Positions 1 to 8,757 of a stretch of 64,000 nucleotides of DNA are shown one piece after another. How positions within the stretch are numbered: the stretch's first letter is position 1; each line of letters opens with the position of its first letter. The DNA lies in assembly GCF_000402035.1 (NCBI RefSeq), contig NC_021294.1, forward strand, positions 434,001 through 498,000. Reading direction: 5' to 3'. This DNA comes from Caballeronia insecticola (GTDB lineage: Bacteria > Pseudomonadota > Gammaproteobacteria > Burkholderiales > Burkholderiaceae). The notes under the pieces were generated by a model that was given only the letters and a program-made list of their open reading frames with translations, searched no databases and was not told where the DNA came from. The translations under genes and the position numbers were made by a program.

Positions 1-1104
1 GACATACGGCGCATCGCGCAGCGCGTGCACCGCGCTCTCGAACTTTTCCGCCTTCGACGCAGCGCGTTCGAACAGCTTGTCGCGTGCGTAGAGGTCGAGC
101 GTGGCGATGGCCGCCGCGGTCGCCACCGGGTGCGCCGAATACGTGTAGCCGTGGAACAGTTCGATCGCGTTCGTGGCGCCCGCGTTGACGATCGTGTCGT
201 GAATAGTGCGGCTCGCGGCGACGGCGCCCATCGGAATGGTTGCGTTGTTGATCGCCTTGGCCATCGTGATGAGGTCGGGCGTCACGCCGAAATATTCGCT
301 TGCCGTCGCTTTGCCGAGGCGGCCGAAACCGGTGATGACTTCGTCGAAAATCAGCAGGATGCCGTGCTTCGTACAGATTTCGCGCAGCTTCTGCAGATAG
401 CCCTTCGGCGGCACGAGCACGCCGGTGGAACCCGCGAGCGGCTCGACGATCACGGCCGCAATGGTCGATGCATCGTGCAACGCGACAATGCGCTCCAGTT
501 CCTCGGCGAGATGCTCGCCCCACGCGGGCTGGCCCTTCGAGAACGCGTTGTGCGCGAGATCGTGCGTGTGCGGCAGATGATCGATTGACGGCAGCAGCGC
601 GCCCGAAAACGTCTTGCGATTCGGCGCGATGCCGCCGACCGAAATGCCGCCGAAGCCCACGCCGTGATAGCCGCGCTCGCGCCCGATAAGACGCGTGCGC
701 TGCCCTTCGCCACGCGCGCGGTGATAGGCGATGGCGATCTTCAACGCGGTATCGACCGACTCGGAACCCGAGTTCGTGAAGAAGATGCGGTCGAGCCCGT
801 CGGGCATCAGGTTCGCGACCTTGGTCGCCGCTTCGAACGCGAGCGGATGGCCCATCTGGAAGGTCGGCGCGAAGTCGAGCGTGGAGAGCGCCTTCTGCAC
901 CGCTTCGACGATCTCGTCACGGCAATGCCCCGCGTTCACGCACCACAGCCCGGCGCAGCCGTCGAGCACTTCGCGACCATCGGTCGAGCGGTAGTACATG
1001 CCTTTCGCGCTTTCGAGCAGACGCGGCGCAGCCTTGAACTGACGATTGGCGGTGAAGGGCATCCAGAACGACGAGAGATCGTCGATGACGGGGCGGGCAT
1101 TCAT
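1..1104 (-). CDS. omega-amino acid:pyruvate aminotransferase (class III), 3' end outside window
   Basis: PLP enzyme that moves the terminal amino group of beta-alanine or another omega-amino acid to pyruvate. The 368 visible codons run off the left edge. The N-terminus (SFWMPFTANRQFKAAPRLL) is characteristic of the omega-amino acid:pyruvate branch. FTNSGSES binds the PLP phosphate, LLIFDEVITGFGRLG carries the PLP aspartate, and K283 in TMAKAINNATIPMG should form the Schiff base. The ATG at 1104 has an upstream GGAG. It is divergent from a MocR regulator, so autoregulated control by that protein is likely. Exact substrate preference is inferred from the family only. Confidence 0.9.
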   Translation of the reverse strand, partial: MNARPVIDDLSSFWMPFTANRQFKAAPRLLESAKGMYYRSTDGREVLDGCAGLWCVNAGHCRDEIVEAVQKALSTLDFAPTFQMGHPLAFEAATKVANLMPDGLDRIFFTNSGSESVDTALKIAIAYHRARGEGQRTRLIGRERGYHGVGFGGISVGGIAPNRKTFSGALLPSIDHLPHTHDLAHNAFSKGQPAWGEHLAEELERIVALHDASTIAAVIVEPLAGSTGVLVPPKGYLQKLREICTKHGILLIFDEVITGFGRLGKATASEYFGVTPDLITMAKAINNATIPMGAVAASRTIHDTIVNAGATNAIELFHGYTYSAHPVATAAAIATLDLYARDKLFERAASKAEKFESAVHALRDAPYV

Positions 1105-1166
1105 AGGGGTCTCCTCATTAGGAACGGTCACTGCACTGTATTCCTCGGCAAATTTGCGCGGCATAG

Positions 1167-1222
1167 ACAGTTGCTTCACTGCGTTGCCAACTGTGCTGGC
1201 AAAATGCTTCGAACTGTACTGG
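1167..1222. promoter_or_regulatory. Putative MocR operator: repeated AACTGT boxes
   Basis: Between the divergent aminotransferase and MocR genes, AACTGTGCTGG (1189-1199) and AACTGTACTGG (1212-1222) form a near-perfect direct repeat with a 23-bp start-to-start distance, about two helical turns. ACAGTT (1167-1172) is the same box inverted. MocR/GabR/PdxR proteins are known to bind direct repeats, sometimes with an additional inverted half-site, in such divergent promoters. The last box lies about 35 bp before the regulator's start, consistent with autoregulation. Binding is inferred. Confidence 0.55.
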
Positions 1223-1256
1223 TTGGCGCGCATTGGCCGCGCTATGCTCGGATCCC

Positions 1257-2672
1257 ATGATCGAACTCAAGCTGGAGCGCGGCTCGCGTCAGGCGCCGAC
1301 GCTCGTCGAACAACTGGTGCGCGCGTTCGCCACGGCGATCGACGAGCAGACGCTGCGCGCGGGCGCGCTCCTGCCGTCGGTCAGACGCCTGGCCGATGCC
1401 GAAAATCTCAGCACCTTCACGGTGACGGAGGCGTATGGCAGGCTCGTGTCGATGGGTCTCGTCACCGCGCGGCGCGGCTCGGGCTATCGCGTGGCCGTGC
1501 GCGCGCACAGCGAGCGCGTGCGCGCCGTCGAATGGCAGCCGCCGAGTCTCACGGCGACCTGGCTGCTTTCCGACGTATTCGCCGATCATTCGGTGCCGAT
1601 CAAATCCGGTTGCGGCTGGCTGCCCAACGAATGGGTCAACGAGAGTGGCCTGCAACACGCGCTGCGCGCGGTGAGCCGGGTGCCGGCGGCGCGCATCGCG
1701 GATTACGGGCATCCCTATGGTTTTGCGCCGTTGCGCGAGCGTATTGCCGAGCAACTGGATCGTCACGGCCTGCCGGTGGAGGCTGCATCGAATGTGCTGC
1801 TGACGGCGGGGGCGACACAGGCGCTCGATCTCATCGTGCGCACGTTGTTGCGTCCGGGCGATGCGGTCGTCGTCGAAGATCCGGGTTACTGCAATCTGCT
1901 GCAGATTCTGCGGCTCGCCGGACTCGACGTGCATGGCGTGCCGCGTACTGTCGCGGGCATCGATACGGAGGTGTTCGAGCGCATCGTGATCGAGCATCGG
2001 CCGAAAGCGGTGTTCCTCAACACCACGCTGCAGAATCCGACGGGCGCGACGTTCGGCATGGCGTCTGCGTTTCGCCTGATGCAGATTGCCGAGCGTCACG
2101 GCCTGTGGGTCGTCGAGGACGATGTGAACCGCGAGCTTGCGCCGCCGGGTGCGCCTCTGCTGGCGTCGATGGAGGGGCTCAATCGCGTGCTTTATGTCGG
2201 CGGCTTTGCGAAGACGATTACGCCCGCGTTGCGCTGCGGTTATGTCGTCGCCGAGCGGGAAGTGTTGCGCGAACTCGCGCGCACCAAGATGGCGGTGGGA
2301 CTGACTTCATCGGAGGCGACGGAACGTATCGTCGAGAAAGTGCTTACCGAAGGGCGTTACGCGCGGCACGTGGAATTCGTCGTCGACAAACTCAAGGATG
2401 CGCATGCGCTCGTCGAGGAGCGGATGGACGCGTTGGGCGTGGAACTGTTTCGACGTCCGCGCGCGGGCTTGTTCGTTTGGGGCGCGTTGCCGATCGATCC
2501 GGCGGAGGGCAGCGCCGTGGCCACGCGCGCATTGCAGCACGGAATATGGCTTGCGCCGGGTTCGTATTTCCGCCCGGACGATGCGGAAAGCCCGTGCTTC
2601 AGATTCAATGTGCCTTATTCCACCGATGACGCGCTTTGGGATTTTCTGGAAAAAACGATTAAGGGAAATTAA
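1257..2672 (+). CDS. MocR-family (GntR-aminotransferase) transcriptional regulator
   Basis: A 471-aa regulator with an N-terminal GntR winged helix (about residues 1-80, including LPSVRRLADAENLSTFTVTEAY) and a C-terminal fold-type I aminotransferase-like domain that binds PLP. K319 in YVGGFAKTITPALRCGY is the expected PLP lysine, and QNPTGATFG is the family loop. The ATG at 1257 was chosen because the protein then begins directly at the winged helix; no strong Shine-Dalgarno is visible. It probably senses PLP plus an amino-acid-type ligand and controls the divergent aminotransferase. Confidence 0.9.
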   Translation: MIELKLERGSRQAPTLVEQLVRAFATAIDEQTLRAGALLPSVRRLADAENLSTFTVTEAYGRLVSMGLVTARRGSGYRVAVRAHSERVRAVEWQPPSLTATWLLSDVFADHSVPIKSGCGWLPNEWVNESGLQHALRAVSRVPAARIADYGHPYGFAPLRERIAEQLDRHGLPVEAASNVLLTAGATQALDLIVRTLLRPGDAVVVEDPGYCNLLQILRLAGLDVHGVPRTVAGIDTEVFERIVIEHRPKAVFLNTTLQNPTGATFGMASAFRLMQIAERHGLWVVEDDVNRELAPPGAPLLASMEGLNRVLYVGGFAKTITPALRCGYVVAEREVLRELARTKMAVGLTSSEATERIVEKVLTEGRYARHVEFVVDKLKDAHALVEERMDALGVELFRRPRAGLFVWGALPIDPAEGSAVATRALQHGIWLAPGSYFRPDDAESPCFRFNVPYSTDDALWDFLEKTIKGN

Positions 2673-2673
2673 T

Positions 2674-2703
2674 GCGGACGCGGTGTTTTAAATCCGCGTC
2701 CGC
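2674..2703. terminator. Hairpin terminator between convergent genes
   Basis: GCGGACGCGG (2674-2683) and CCGCGTCCGC (2694-2703) form a perfect 10-bp stem around the loop tgttttaaat. It starts 2 bp after the MocR stop codon and lies before the 3' end of the opposing small gene. The T tract is poor on either side, so it may act as a bidirectional or Rho-assisted terminator. Confidence 0.6.
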
Positions 2704-2725
2704 TTAAGCAATGGTTAGGCGATGC

Positions 2726-2986
2726 TTATTGCGAAACCTGATTCGAAACGGAAGCCGAAACCTGTCCGTTTTGAGTTTGCGCAGTGCGCGACGTATCGAC
2801 GAAATTGCTGCGTCCTTGCGCCGCTTCTTCAGCCGCGAAGGTTTGCGCGCTGACACCGTGTTGCGAAGCCGGTGCACCGACATCCGGACGATAATGCGGC
2901 GCGGGACCATATCCACCCGCAAATGCAGAACTGGCAAAGACAGAACTCAATGCAATAGCAAAGCCCACTACGAGTCGCTTGTTCAC
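2726..2986 (-). CDS. Small secreted protein, unknown function
   Basis: An 86-aa protein starting at GTG (2986), preceded by GGAG with 7-8 nt spacing. A clear signal peptide (VNKRLVVGFAIALSSVFASSAFA) leaves a mature peptide of about 60 residues rich in Q, S, A and N, with no Cys. It resembles the many short exported proteins of Burkholderiaceae, but I do not recognise a domain. A longer reading frame upstream lacks a convincing ribosome-binding site. Confidence 0.6.
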   Translation of the reverse strand: MNKRLVVGFAIALSSVFASSAFAGGYGPAPHYRPDVGAPASQHGVSAQTFAAEEAAQGRSNFVDTSRTAQTQNGQVSASVSNQVSQ

Positions 2987-3220
2987 GAGAATGCTCCAGC
3001 AGAGAAAGGGAGGATGCAGTTGAGATACAGGTGGCAACTGCAATCGGTGAGCGTGTCGTTGATTACGAAACGGCCCCGACATGTGAACGCAGTGTAGGTG
3101 GAGTGTGCGAGCTTGTAATCTGGCTAAAAGCCAATTGAGTTTTCGTCAATCTCAAACAATGGGATGACGCTGCGTTTAGACGCGGCGTCGTCCGGTGAAT
3201 GTCTGATGCATTGAAGCCAT

Positions 3221-3532
3221 TCAGGCGCTTGCGTGAACCATTTCCCGCTGCGCCGACGTGCGCACGCGCGCGTCGCGAAGCTTCGTCACCCGCGTACGCG
3301 ACGCAGCAAGATGAGCCCGCAAAAAAAAATGCTCGCAAACATCTTTGCGTCGTACAGGGTTGAGCGGATCGCAAAGACGAATCGTCAGCGTCGACGCTTC
3401 GGCGCGAACTTGCGATTCGGCCTCAGGTGCTTCCCACAGCACGACGGTAAACGTACCGTCGGACACCTGTACCACTTGAAAACGCGAGAGATCGATCTGA
3501 GTCAGTTCATGAGGTTCGATCGAATGATGCAT
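3221..3532 (-). CDS. Hypothetical protein
   Basis: A 103-aa open frame starting at ATG 3532 behind GAGGA with good spacing. The N-terminal half (QIDLSRFQVVQVSDGTFTVVLWEAPEA) looks like a genuine beta-rich protein. The C-terminal half is basic and less convincing. No signal peptide or recognised domain. Isolated from its neighbours by gaps of about 150-230 bp. Confidence 0.45.
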   Translation of the reverse strand: MHHSIEPHELTQIDLSRFQVVQVSDGTFTVVLWEAPEAESQVRAEASTLTIRLCDPLNPVRRKDVCEHFFLRAHLAASRTRVTKLRDARVRTSAQREMVHASA

Positions 3533-3691
3533 GGTGTCCTCGACGTGTTCGGCAGGTGCACGGAGTCAATGCAACTACCGTGCCGGTCGCGAAGACCGCA
3601 TGGAATATGCGCGATGCGTCTAAGGCGCGTGTCATTTTCTTCCTGGCTTACATGGAAAAATGCGCTAAACGAAAATAGCACGAACAGTTAG

Positions 3692-4336
3692 CTATTTGTC
3701 GGAAGGAATGTCTGAAGTGACGCTGTTGCTCCCCACAAGTGCTGACGCGGGCGATATCGCTTGAGCCTCAACGATGTCTTGCGGCGCCGCTTCGCTTGCA
3801 GTTTTTTTGCGCGGCGCGCTGCGTTTCTTAGCGGCCGGCGCTGGTTTTGATTTCTTGACCGCAGGCGCGCGCGTTTGCGACGGTTTGGCCTTAGCGGTCG
3901 CCGTTGTCTTAGCGGCGGTTTTCTTAGCGGCGGTTTTCTTAGCAACCGCCTTAGGCTTGACCGCGCTCTCCGTTCCCTCAGCATCGATCAGAAACTTGCT
4001 GCGATCCTTGACGTTCGCGATCCACGCGGGCGGCCGCGCCCAGCCGCTCCACGTCTCGCCCGTCTTCGGATTGCGATACTTGGGCGGCAGCTTGCCTTTC
4101 TTCGCCATCTTCTTGACCGCTTCACGCCGTTCCGCAGGCGCGGGCAACGTGACATGCGGCTTGGCGGCGCGCTTAGTTTTCTTGTTGTGCTTGGCGATAT
4201 CGTCGGTTGTGAGGCCGTGGCGTTCCATCATCGCGCGGATATCGTCGATCACGGCTTGCGCGCGTCTGGCGATCAGGCTTTCGGCCTGTGCCTGCAATTT
4301 CTTGAGCCTCGCCTGAATTTGCTTCAGTGTCGCCAT
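3692..4336 (-). CDS. H-NS-family nucleoid protein with histone H1-like lysine/alanine tail
   Basis: A 214-aa protein. Residues 1-60 are a helical oligomerisation segment (TLKQIQARLKKLQAQAESLIARR). Around residue 90 is the H-NS DNA-binding core (YRNPKTGETWSGWARPPAW). After about residue 115 comes a long basic KKTAAKKTAAKTT-type tail like histone H1 or AlgP. Typical H-NS proteins are about 100-135 aa, so the tail is an extension. The second ATG (4336) was chosen because GAGGAG is correctly spaced from it, whereas the first ATG (4342) abuts it. Likely a global silencer or compaction protein. Confidence 0.85.
   Translation of the reverse strand: MATLKQIQARLKKLQAQAESLIARRAQAVIDDIRAMMERHGLTTDDIAKHNKKTKRAAKPHVTLPAPAERREAVKKMAKKGKLPPKYRNPKTGETWSGWARPPAWIANVKDRSKFLIDAEGTESAVKPKAVAKKTAAKKTAAKTTATAKAKPSQTRAPAVKKSKPAPAAKKRSAPRKKTASEAAPQDIVEAQAISPASALVGSNSVTSDIPSDK
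3909..3938 (+). repeat. Perfect 15-bp tandem repeat inside the H-NS-like gene
   Basis: Two identical 15-bp units (ttagcggcggttttc) lie at 3909-3923 and 3924-3938, with degenerate partial units on both sides. On the coding strand they encode the AAKKT repeats of the basic tail. In-frame copy change would lengthen or shorten the tail by 5 residues. Confidence 0.8.
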
Positions 4337-4385
4337 CGCCATCTCCTCATTTTTTTAGGGCGTTCTTAAGGCCTTTTTAAGGGCG

Positions 4386-5924
4386 TTAATTGGTGCCCAT
4401 TCTCGTTTCGTCGACGAATTTTTCCGTCGCTTCGTCGATACGCCGCGACTTGCGTCCCGCGGGTCCGTGCACATAAACGGCTTTGACATTCGAGCTTGCG
4501 TCGGCAGCGGGCGGCGGCGACATCGTGTAACGGACCTCGCGCGCATGATCGCCGAGTTGCAGGCGCGGATCGAACACCGAGTTGAAACGCCAAAGCATGC
4601 GGACGAAATTCGTCTGCCCATGCATGAGCAAATGCATGGCCTGACCAGCAGCACCGCGTAATGCGGCCCAGCCCATATGTTTGCGATTGAGCACTTGCTG
4701 CGTGCGCACCAACTCTGCATAGAACTCGTCAAGTGGCAAACGAGTCGGGAGAACCGCATGCTGAATGTCGTAGAGCCGATAATCCAGGCTCGTTAGTCGG
4801 CGTTGTTCACGCAACCAGATTTCCGTGCCGGGATAGGGCGTGTTCACGCTGATGTTCACGATCTCCGGAATCTCCAGACACCATTGACGCACCGCCTCGA
4901 AGCGCTCGCGGTCCCAATCGGGATCAGCGATCAGATTGAGCGCAACGGTAATGCCGAGCGAGCGCGCGAATTCCAGCGCTTCGAAATTCTTGTCGAGCGT
5001 GATGCGCTTGCGAAACGCTTTCAGGCCTGCTGCATCGATCGCTTCCATACCGATGAACATGTACTGCAAGCCCAGCGAGCGCCAGTAGCGGAACACGTCC
5101 TTGTTGCGCAGGAGCACGTCGCCGCGCGTCTCCAGGTAATACTGTTTGCGGATGCCGCGCCGTTCCACCGCGCGGCCGATCTCCATGCCGTGCTCGGCAT
5201 GCACGAAGGCCACATCGTCGACGATGAACACGCCCGGCTCGCGTATCGACGCCAGTTCTTCCGCGATGACCTCGGGACTGCGCGCGCGATAGCTGCGCCC
5301 ATAAAAGGTCCACGCGCTGCAGAACACGCAATCCCACGGACAGCCGCGCGCAAATTCGATCGATGCGCAAGGGTCCAGCGTGCCGATGAAATACTTGCGC
5401 CGATGTCGCAGCAGATCTCGCGCGGGCAGAATGTCGTCGAGGCTTTCGACGAAACGCGGAGGCGGTCCCGAACCCTCGTTCGTGACCGCGCCCGGCACGG
5501 CGAGCAGATCGCCGCGCGTGGCGACCGCGTGCAGCAATGCGTTCACAGACGCCTCGCCTTCGCCCTTCAAGATGCAGTCGATCGCGCCTTCTGCATGGCG
5601 CAGCACGTCGCTTGCCGTGAACGAAGCGCTATGTCCGCCGACGAACACGAAACAATGCGGCAAAAGCTGCTTCACCGTGCGGGCGAGATCGATGATTTCG
5701 GGAATGTTGGCGAGATAGTTGCCGGAGAAGCAGAGCGCGTCCGGGCGCCAGTCACGCAGAATACGATCGAGGTCGCGGTGTGTTTCGACTTGCAGATCGA
5801 TCAGGCGGACATCGTGTCCTGCCTGCCGCATCGCCGACGCAACGGTTTCGAGCCCGAGCGGTTCGAGTCGGAGGAATACGCGGGTGTACATCAGTCCGCT
5901 GGGGTGGACGGCAAGCACCTTCAT
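4386..5924 (-). CDS. hpnR: B12-binding radical SAM methylase, hopanoid C-3 methylase type
   Basis: A 512-aa protein. The N-terminus (MKVLAVHPSGLMYTRVFLRLEPLG) and an adjoining cobalamin-binding fold (GGHSASF, about residues 95-103) precede a radical SAM core with CPWDCVFC (C195, C199, C202) to hold the 4Fe-4S cluster. Overall it matches HpnR, which methylates C-3 of hopanoids in the inner/outer membrane lipid pathway. ATG 5924 has AAGGAG at good spacing; a start 30 nt upstream lacks one. No other hopanoid gene is nearby, which is usual for hpnR. Substrate is by family. Confidence 0.78.
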   Translation of the reverse strand: MKVLAVHPSGLMYTRVFLRLEPLGLETVASAMRQAGHDVRLIDLQVETHRDLDRILRDWRPDALCFSGNYLANIPEIIDLARTVKQLLPHCFVFVGGHSASFTASDVLRHAEGAIDCILKGEGEASVNALLHAVATRGDLLAVPGAVTNEGSGPPPRFVESLDDILPARDLLRHRRKYFIGTLDPCASIEFARGCPWDCVFCSAWTFYGRSYRARSPEVIAEELASIREPGVFIVDDVAFVHAEHGMEIGRAVERRGIRKQYYLETRGDVLLRNKDVFRYWRSLGLQYMFIGMEAIDAAGLKAFRKRITLDKNFEALEFARSLGITVALNLIADPDWDRERFEAVRQWCLEIPEIVNISVNTPYPGTEIWLREQRRLTSLDYRLYDIQHAVLPTRLPLDEFYAELVRTQQVLNRKHMGWAALRGAAGQAMHLLMHGQTNFVRMLWRFNSVFDPRLQLGDHAREVRYTMSPPPAADASSNVKAVYVHGPAGRKSRRIDEATEKFVDETRMGTN

Positions 5925-6130
5925 GGACTCTCCTTGCGAGAGTGGACGGCGCATCGTCAGCCGACGCGAAACGGGCCTGCCGTCCGGTCATGATTACATC
6001 GTGCGGATCGAATCTCCAAACATGCGCGGCCTTGAATTCAAGCGATGGCCGCAGTTCTTGCCTTGCTCGTGACGCATGACTTTATTCTACTGTCGGCTTA
6101 GGCCGTGCGCTCATTCCGTGCTAAAGCGCT

Positions 6131-6922
6131 TCATTGTCTGATCGCGACAAAGGCCGCCGTTTCGTAGGGCACGGTGACTTCGCGCTTGCCGCGCAGGTCG
6201 GGCTCGTCATCGATCAATGCGCGCACGGCGTGATCGATTTCCTCGCGCGTGGATTCGGGCAAAGCCGCGATGAAGCTCGTCGAGCGCACGCGATGCACGA
6301 TCACGTCTTCCGGCGATCCCGTATGTCCGACCGAGAAATGCGTTTCAGCAATCGCGCCGAAGCCTGCATGCGGAAAGGCACTGCGCCACGCGCCGGAGTA
6401 ATAGCGCGGCGTATCGCCTTCGTACCGGTTGACGATGGCGTCGAGTTTCGCGATCCACGGCACGCGTGCATCGCGCATATTCCACACGAGACCGAGCTTG
6501 CCGCCCGGTTTCAATACGCGATGAATTTCATCCAGTGCCTCACGGTTTGCGAACCAATGAAACGACTGCGCGCACACGACGACATCGACCGATGCATCCG
6601 CGAGCGGTATCGATTGCGCCGTGCCGGCGAGCGCCTGAACACCGGGCAAGGCCGACGCAAGTTTCGCGCGCATCGAATCGACGGGTTCGACTGCGATCAC
6701 GCGCGCGCCGGTCTGCACGAGACGCGGCGTGAACTTGCCGGTTCCCGCGCCGAGATCGACGACGCTCACGCCCGGTGCAACCCCGAGCGTATCGGCAAGC
6801 CAGCCCGCAAGTTCGGGCGGATAGTCGGGCCGCCCGCGCACGTAACTTTCCGCGTTGGCCGTATAGCCTTCGACGGCGGTGTGATGGACGTTGTTTGAAT
6901 CGCGTGCGGGCGGCTGTGTCAT
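6131..6922 (-). CDS. Class I SAM-dependent methyltransferase
   Basis: A 263-aa protein with motif I VVDLGAGTGKF (residues 54-64), an acidic motif II region (VIAVEPVDSM) and a post-motif region VVVCAQSFHWF typical of the UbiE/Methyltransf_11 family. The substrate cannot be told. The ATG (6922) lies 5 nt after the stop of the upstream periplasmic binding protein, so the two are probably translationally coupled, although a functional link is not obvious. Confidence 0.8.
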   Translation of the reverse strand: MTQPPARDSNNVHHTAVEGYTANAESYVRGRPDYPPELAGWLADTLGVAPGVSVVDLGAGTGKFTPRLVQTGARVIAVEPVDSMRAKLASALPGVQALAGTAQSIPLADASVDVVVCAQSFHWFANREALDEIHRVLKPGGKLGLVWNMRDARVPWIAKLDAIVNRYEGDTPRYYSGAWRSAFPHAGFGAIAETHFSVGHTGSPEDVIVHRVRSTSFIAALPESTREEIDHAVRALIDDEPDLRGKREVTVPYETAAFVAIRQ

Positions 6923-6927
6923 GGTCG

Positions 6928-7707
6928 TTACTCGCCGTAGATATCGAAATCGAAGTATTTCTTCTCGATGCGCTTGTACGTGCCGTCCTTGATCATCGAG
7001 GCAATTGCGCCATCGAGCTTTTCCTTCAGGTCGGTGTCTTCCTTGCGCAAGCCGATGGCAGTGCCCGGTCCGAAGATCGCGCTGTCTTCGAGTGCGCCGC
7101 CCGCAAAACCATAGGGCTTGCCGCGCGGCGTATCGAGAAAGCCGCGCTCGGCCTGCACCGCGTTTTGCAGCGAGGCGTCGAGGCGGCCAGCCAGCAGATC
7201 CGCATAGACCTGATCCTGATCCGCATAGGACACGACCTTCACGCCCTTCGCGCCCCAATGCGCCTTTGCGTAAGTCTCCTGCATCGAGCCTTGTTCAACG
7301 CCAACAGTCTTGCCCGCAAGCGCGTCGGCCGTCGGTTGAATGCCGGCGTCACGTTTGGCGACGAGTCGCGTAGGCACATGGAAGAGTTTGCTGGAGAAGG
7401 CGATCTGCTTGACGCGTGCGGGCGTCATCGACATGGTGGAGAGCACGCCGTCGAACTTGCGCGATTTGAGGCCGGGAATCATGCCGTCGAAGGCGTTTTC
7501 GACCCACACGCATTTCGCGTTGAGGCGCCGGCAGAGTTCATTGCCGACATCGATGTCGAAGCCGACGAGCGTGCCGTCCGGTGCTTTCGACTCGAAAGGC
7601 GGATAACTCGCATCGACGCCGAAGCGGATAGTGGACCACTCCTTGGCATGCGCGCCGATCGACACGGCCAGCATCGAACCCAACAACACCGTCAACAGCC
7701 TCTTCAC
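6928..7707 (-). CDS. ABC transporter periplasmic amino acid-binding protein (ArgT/HisJ type)
   Basis: A 259-aa solute-binding protein of family 3. The signal peptide VKRLLTVLLGSMLAVSIGAHA precedes IRFGVDASYPPFESKAPDGTLVGFD, the classic lysine/arginine/ornithine-binding signature, with the family motif DGMIPGLKSRKFD further on. GTG 7707 is preferred because AGGGA is well placed; an in-frame ATG at 7725 has no Shine-Dalgarno. No permease or ATPase gene is adjacent, so it is an orphan binding protein or shares a transporter encoded elsewhere. Confidence 0.85.
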   Translation of the reverse strand: MKRLLTVLLGSMLAVSIGAHAKEWSTIRFGVDASYPPFESKAPDGTLVGFDIDVGNELCRRLNAKCVWVENAFDGMIPGLKSRKFDGVLSTMSMTPARVKQIAFSSKLFHVPTRLVAKRDAGIQPTADALAGKTVGVEQGSMQETYAKAHWGAKGVKVVSYADQDQVYADLLAGRLDASLQNAVQAERGFLDTPRGKPYGFAGGALEDSAIFGPGTAIGLRKEDTDLKEKLDGAIASMIKDGTYKRIEKKYFDFDIYGE

Positions 7708-7905
7708 GATAGTCCCTTTTTGCATGAGTGTATGGATGTCGGCGGCGCGAACCGCCGTTGGCGATTATAGAGCCGCGTGTGCCATGCAAAGAAAAAACGG
7801 TCGCGAATCCGAACTGAATTCGCGGCCGTTCTGCTCGAGGCTTGTCAAAAGCCTAAGGGAAAAGCTAAAGAGAAAAGCTAAAGAGAAACGCTAAAACAAG
7901 GGCGC

Positions 7906-8310
7906 TTAGCCCGCGCGTACTTCGACTCGGCGCGGACGTGCTTCTTCGCGACGCGGAATGGTCAGCGTGAGCACGCCGTTGGTGAGATTCGCATCGATCC
8001 GGGCGGTATCGAAGTCGTCGCTGACGGTGAAGGCGCGTGCGAAACGCGGCGCGCGCAATTCGGTGTGATGCACGCGCAAAGCGCCCGACGACGGCAGCTC
8101 TGCTTCGGCCTCGATGACGAGACGCGCATCATGCACTTTCACGTCGAGCTTTTCTCGCGGCACGCCGGGCAGGTCGGCCCACAGCGTGATGCCGTGGCTA
8201 TCTTCGACGATATCGACTGACGGCGTAACGCTCGGGCGGCGCGCGGCGTCCTGGCTCTTGCGCGTCACTTCACTCGTGTTTTGCGGGGCGATTTGCGTGG
8301 TGTCGGTCAT
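7906..8310 (-). CDS. Hsp20/alpha-crystallin small heat-shock protein (second of pair)
   Basis: A 134-aa ATP-independent holdase. The alpha-crystallin domain runs from VDIVEDSHGITLWADLPGV to LTNGVLTLTIPRRE, where the GVLTLTIP strand is the family signature. Unlike its neighbour, it has a C-terminal RRVEVRAG extension. It lies 12 bp downstream of another Hsp20 gene on the same strand, so the two are probably co-transcribed and may co-assemble. Confidence 0.9.
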   Translation of the reverse strand: MTDTTQIAPQNTSEVTRKSQDAARRPSVTPSVDIVEDSHGITLWADLPGVPREKLDVKVHDARLVIEAEAELPSSGALRVHHTELRAPRFARAFTVSDDFDTARIDANLTNGVLTLTIPRREEARPRRVEVRAG

Positions 8311-8322
8311 GGTGATTCCCTC

Positions 8323-8757
8323 TTACTGAATGGTGATCGCGCGCGGCTTCGATGCTTCGCGCTTGCCGATAGTGATGGACAGCGTGCCGTTCTCATAGCG
8401 GGCTTCGACCTTGTCGACGTCCGCGTTTTGCGGCAGCTCGATCACGCGGCGGAAGTTGCCGCTGAAGCGCTCTTTCGCATAGGTGCGCGAGCCTTCGACG
8501 GCGCCCTGCGCGCGACGCTCGCCGCTGATGGTGAGCGTGCCCTTGTCGACGGTCACATCGAGCGATGAAGGCTCGACGCCCGGTGCGAACGCAACGATAT
8601 GAATGGCGTCGTCGCTGCTACCGATGTTCAGTTGAGGAAACGCATCCGCGCGGCTCGACCGGATGCTGGAGGGGAAATTGCCGAACAGCGACGACACTTG
8701 TCGTTGCACGCGATCCAGTTCCGAGAAAACATCGCCGCTAAAATAAAAGTCACTCAT
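8323..8757 (-). CDS. Hsp20/alpha-crystallin small heat-shock protein (first of pair)
   Basis: A 144-aa protein starting MSDFYFSGDVFSELDRVQRQVSSLFG, followed by an alpha-crystallin domain (IHIVAFAPGVEPSSLDVTVDKGTLTISGER to ENGTLSITIGKR) and a C-terminal PRAITIQ with the I-x-I anchor. ATG 8757 has GGAG upstream. An apparent N-terminal extension reads through non-coding sequence and was not used. A heat-shock (sigma-32) promoter was looked for upstream but no good -10 was found. Confidence 0.9.
   Translation of the reverse strand: MSDFYFSGDVFSELDRVQRQVSSLFGNFPSSIRSSRADAFPQLNIGSSDDAIHIVAFAPGVEPSSLDVTVDKGTLTISGERRAQGAVEGSRTYAKERFSGNFRRVIELPQNADVDKVEARYENGTLSITIGKREASKPRAITIQ

Noticed and set aside
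2711..3097. 128-codon plus-strand frame opposite the small secreted protein
   Set aside because: The minus strand has a proper signal peptide and ribosome-binding site; the plus frame has neither.
7861..7890. Short aaagctaaagag repeats between the binding-protein and Hsp20 genes
   Set aside because: Only about two degenerate units of 13 bp; too short to assign a role, probably slippage in non-coding DNA.
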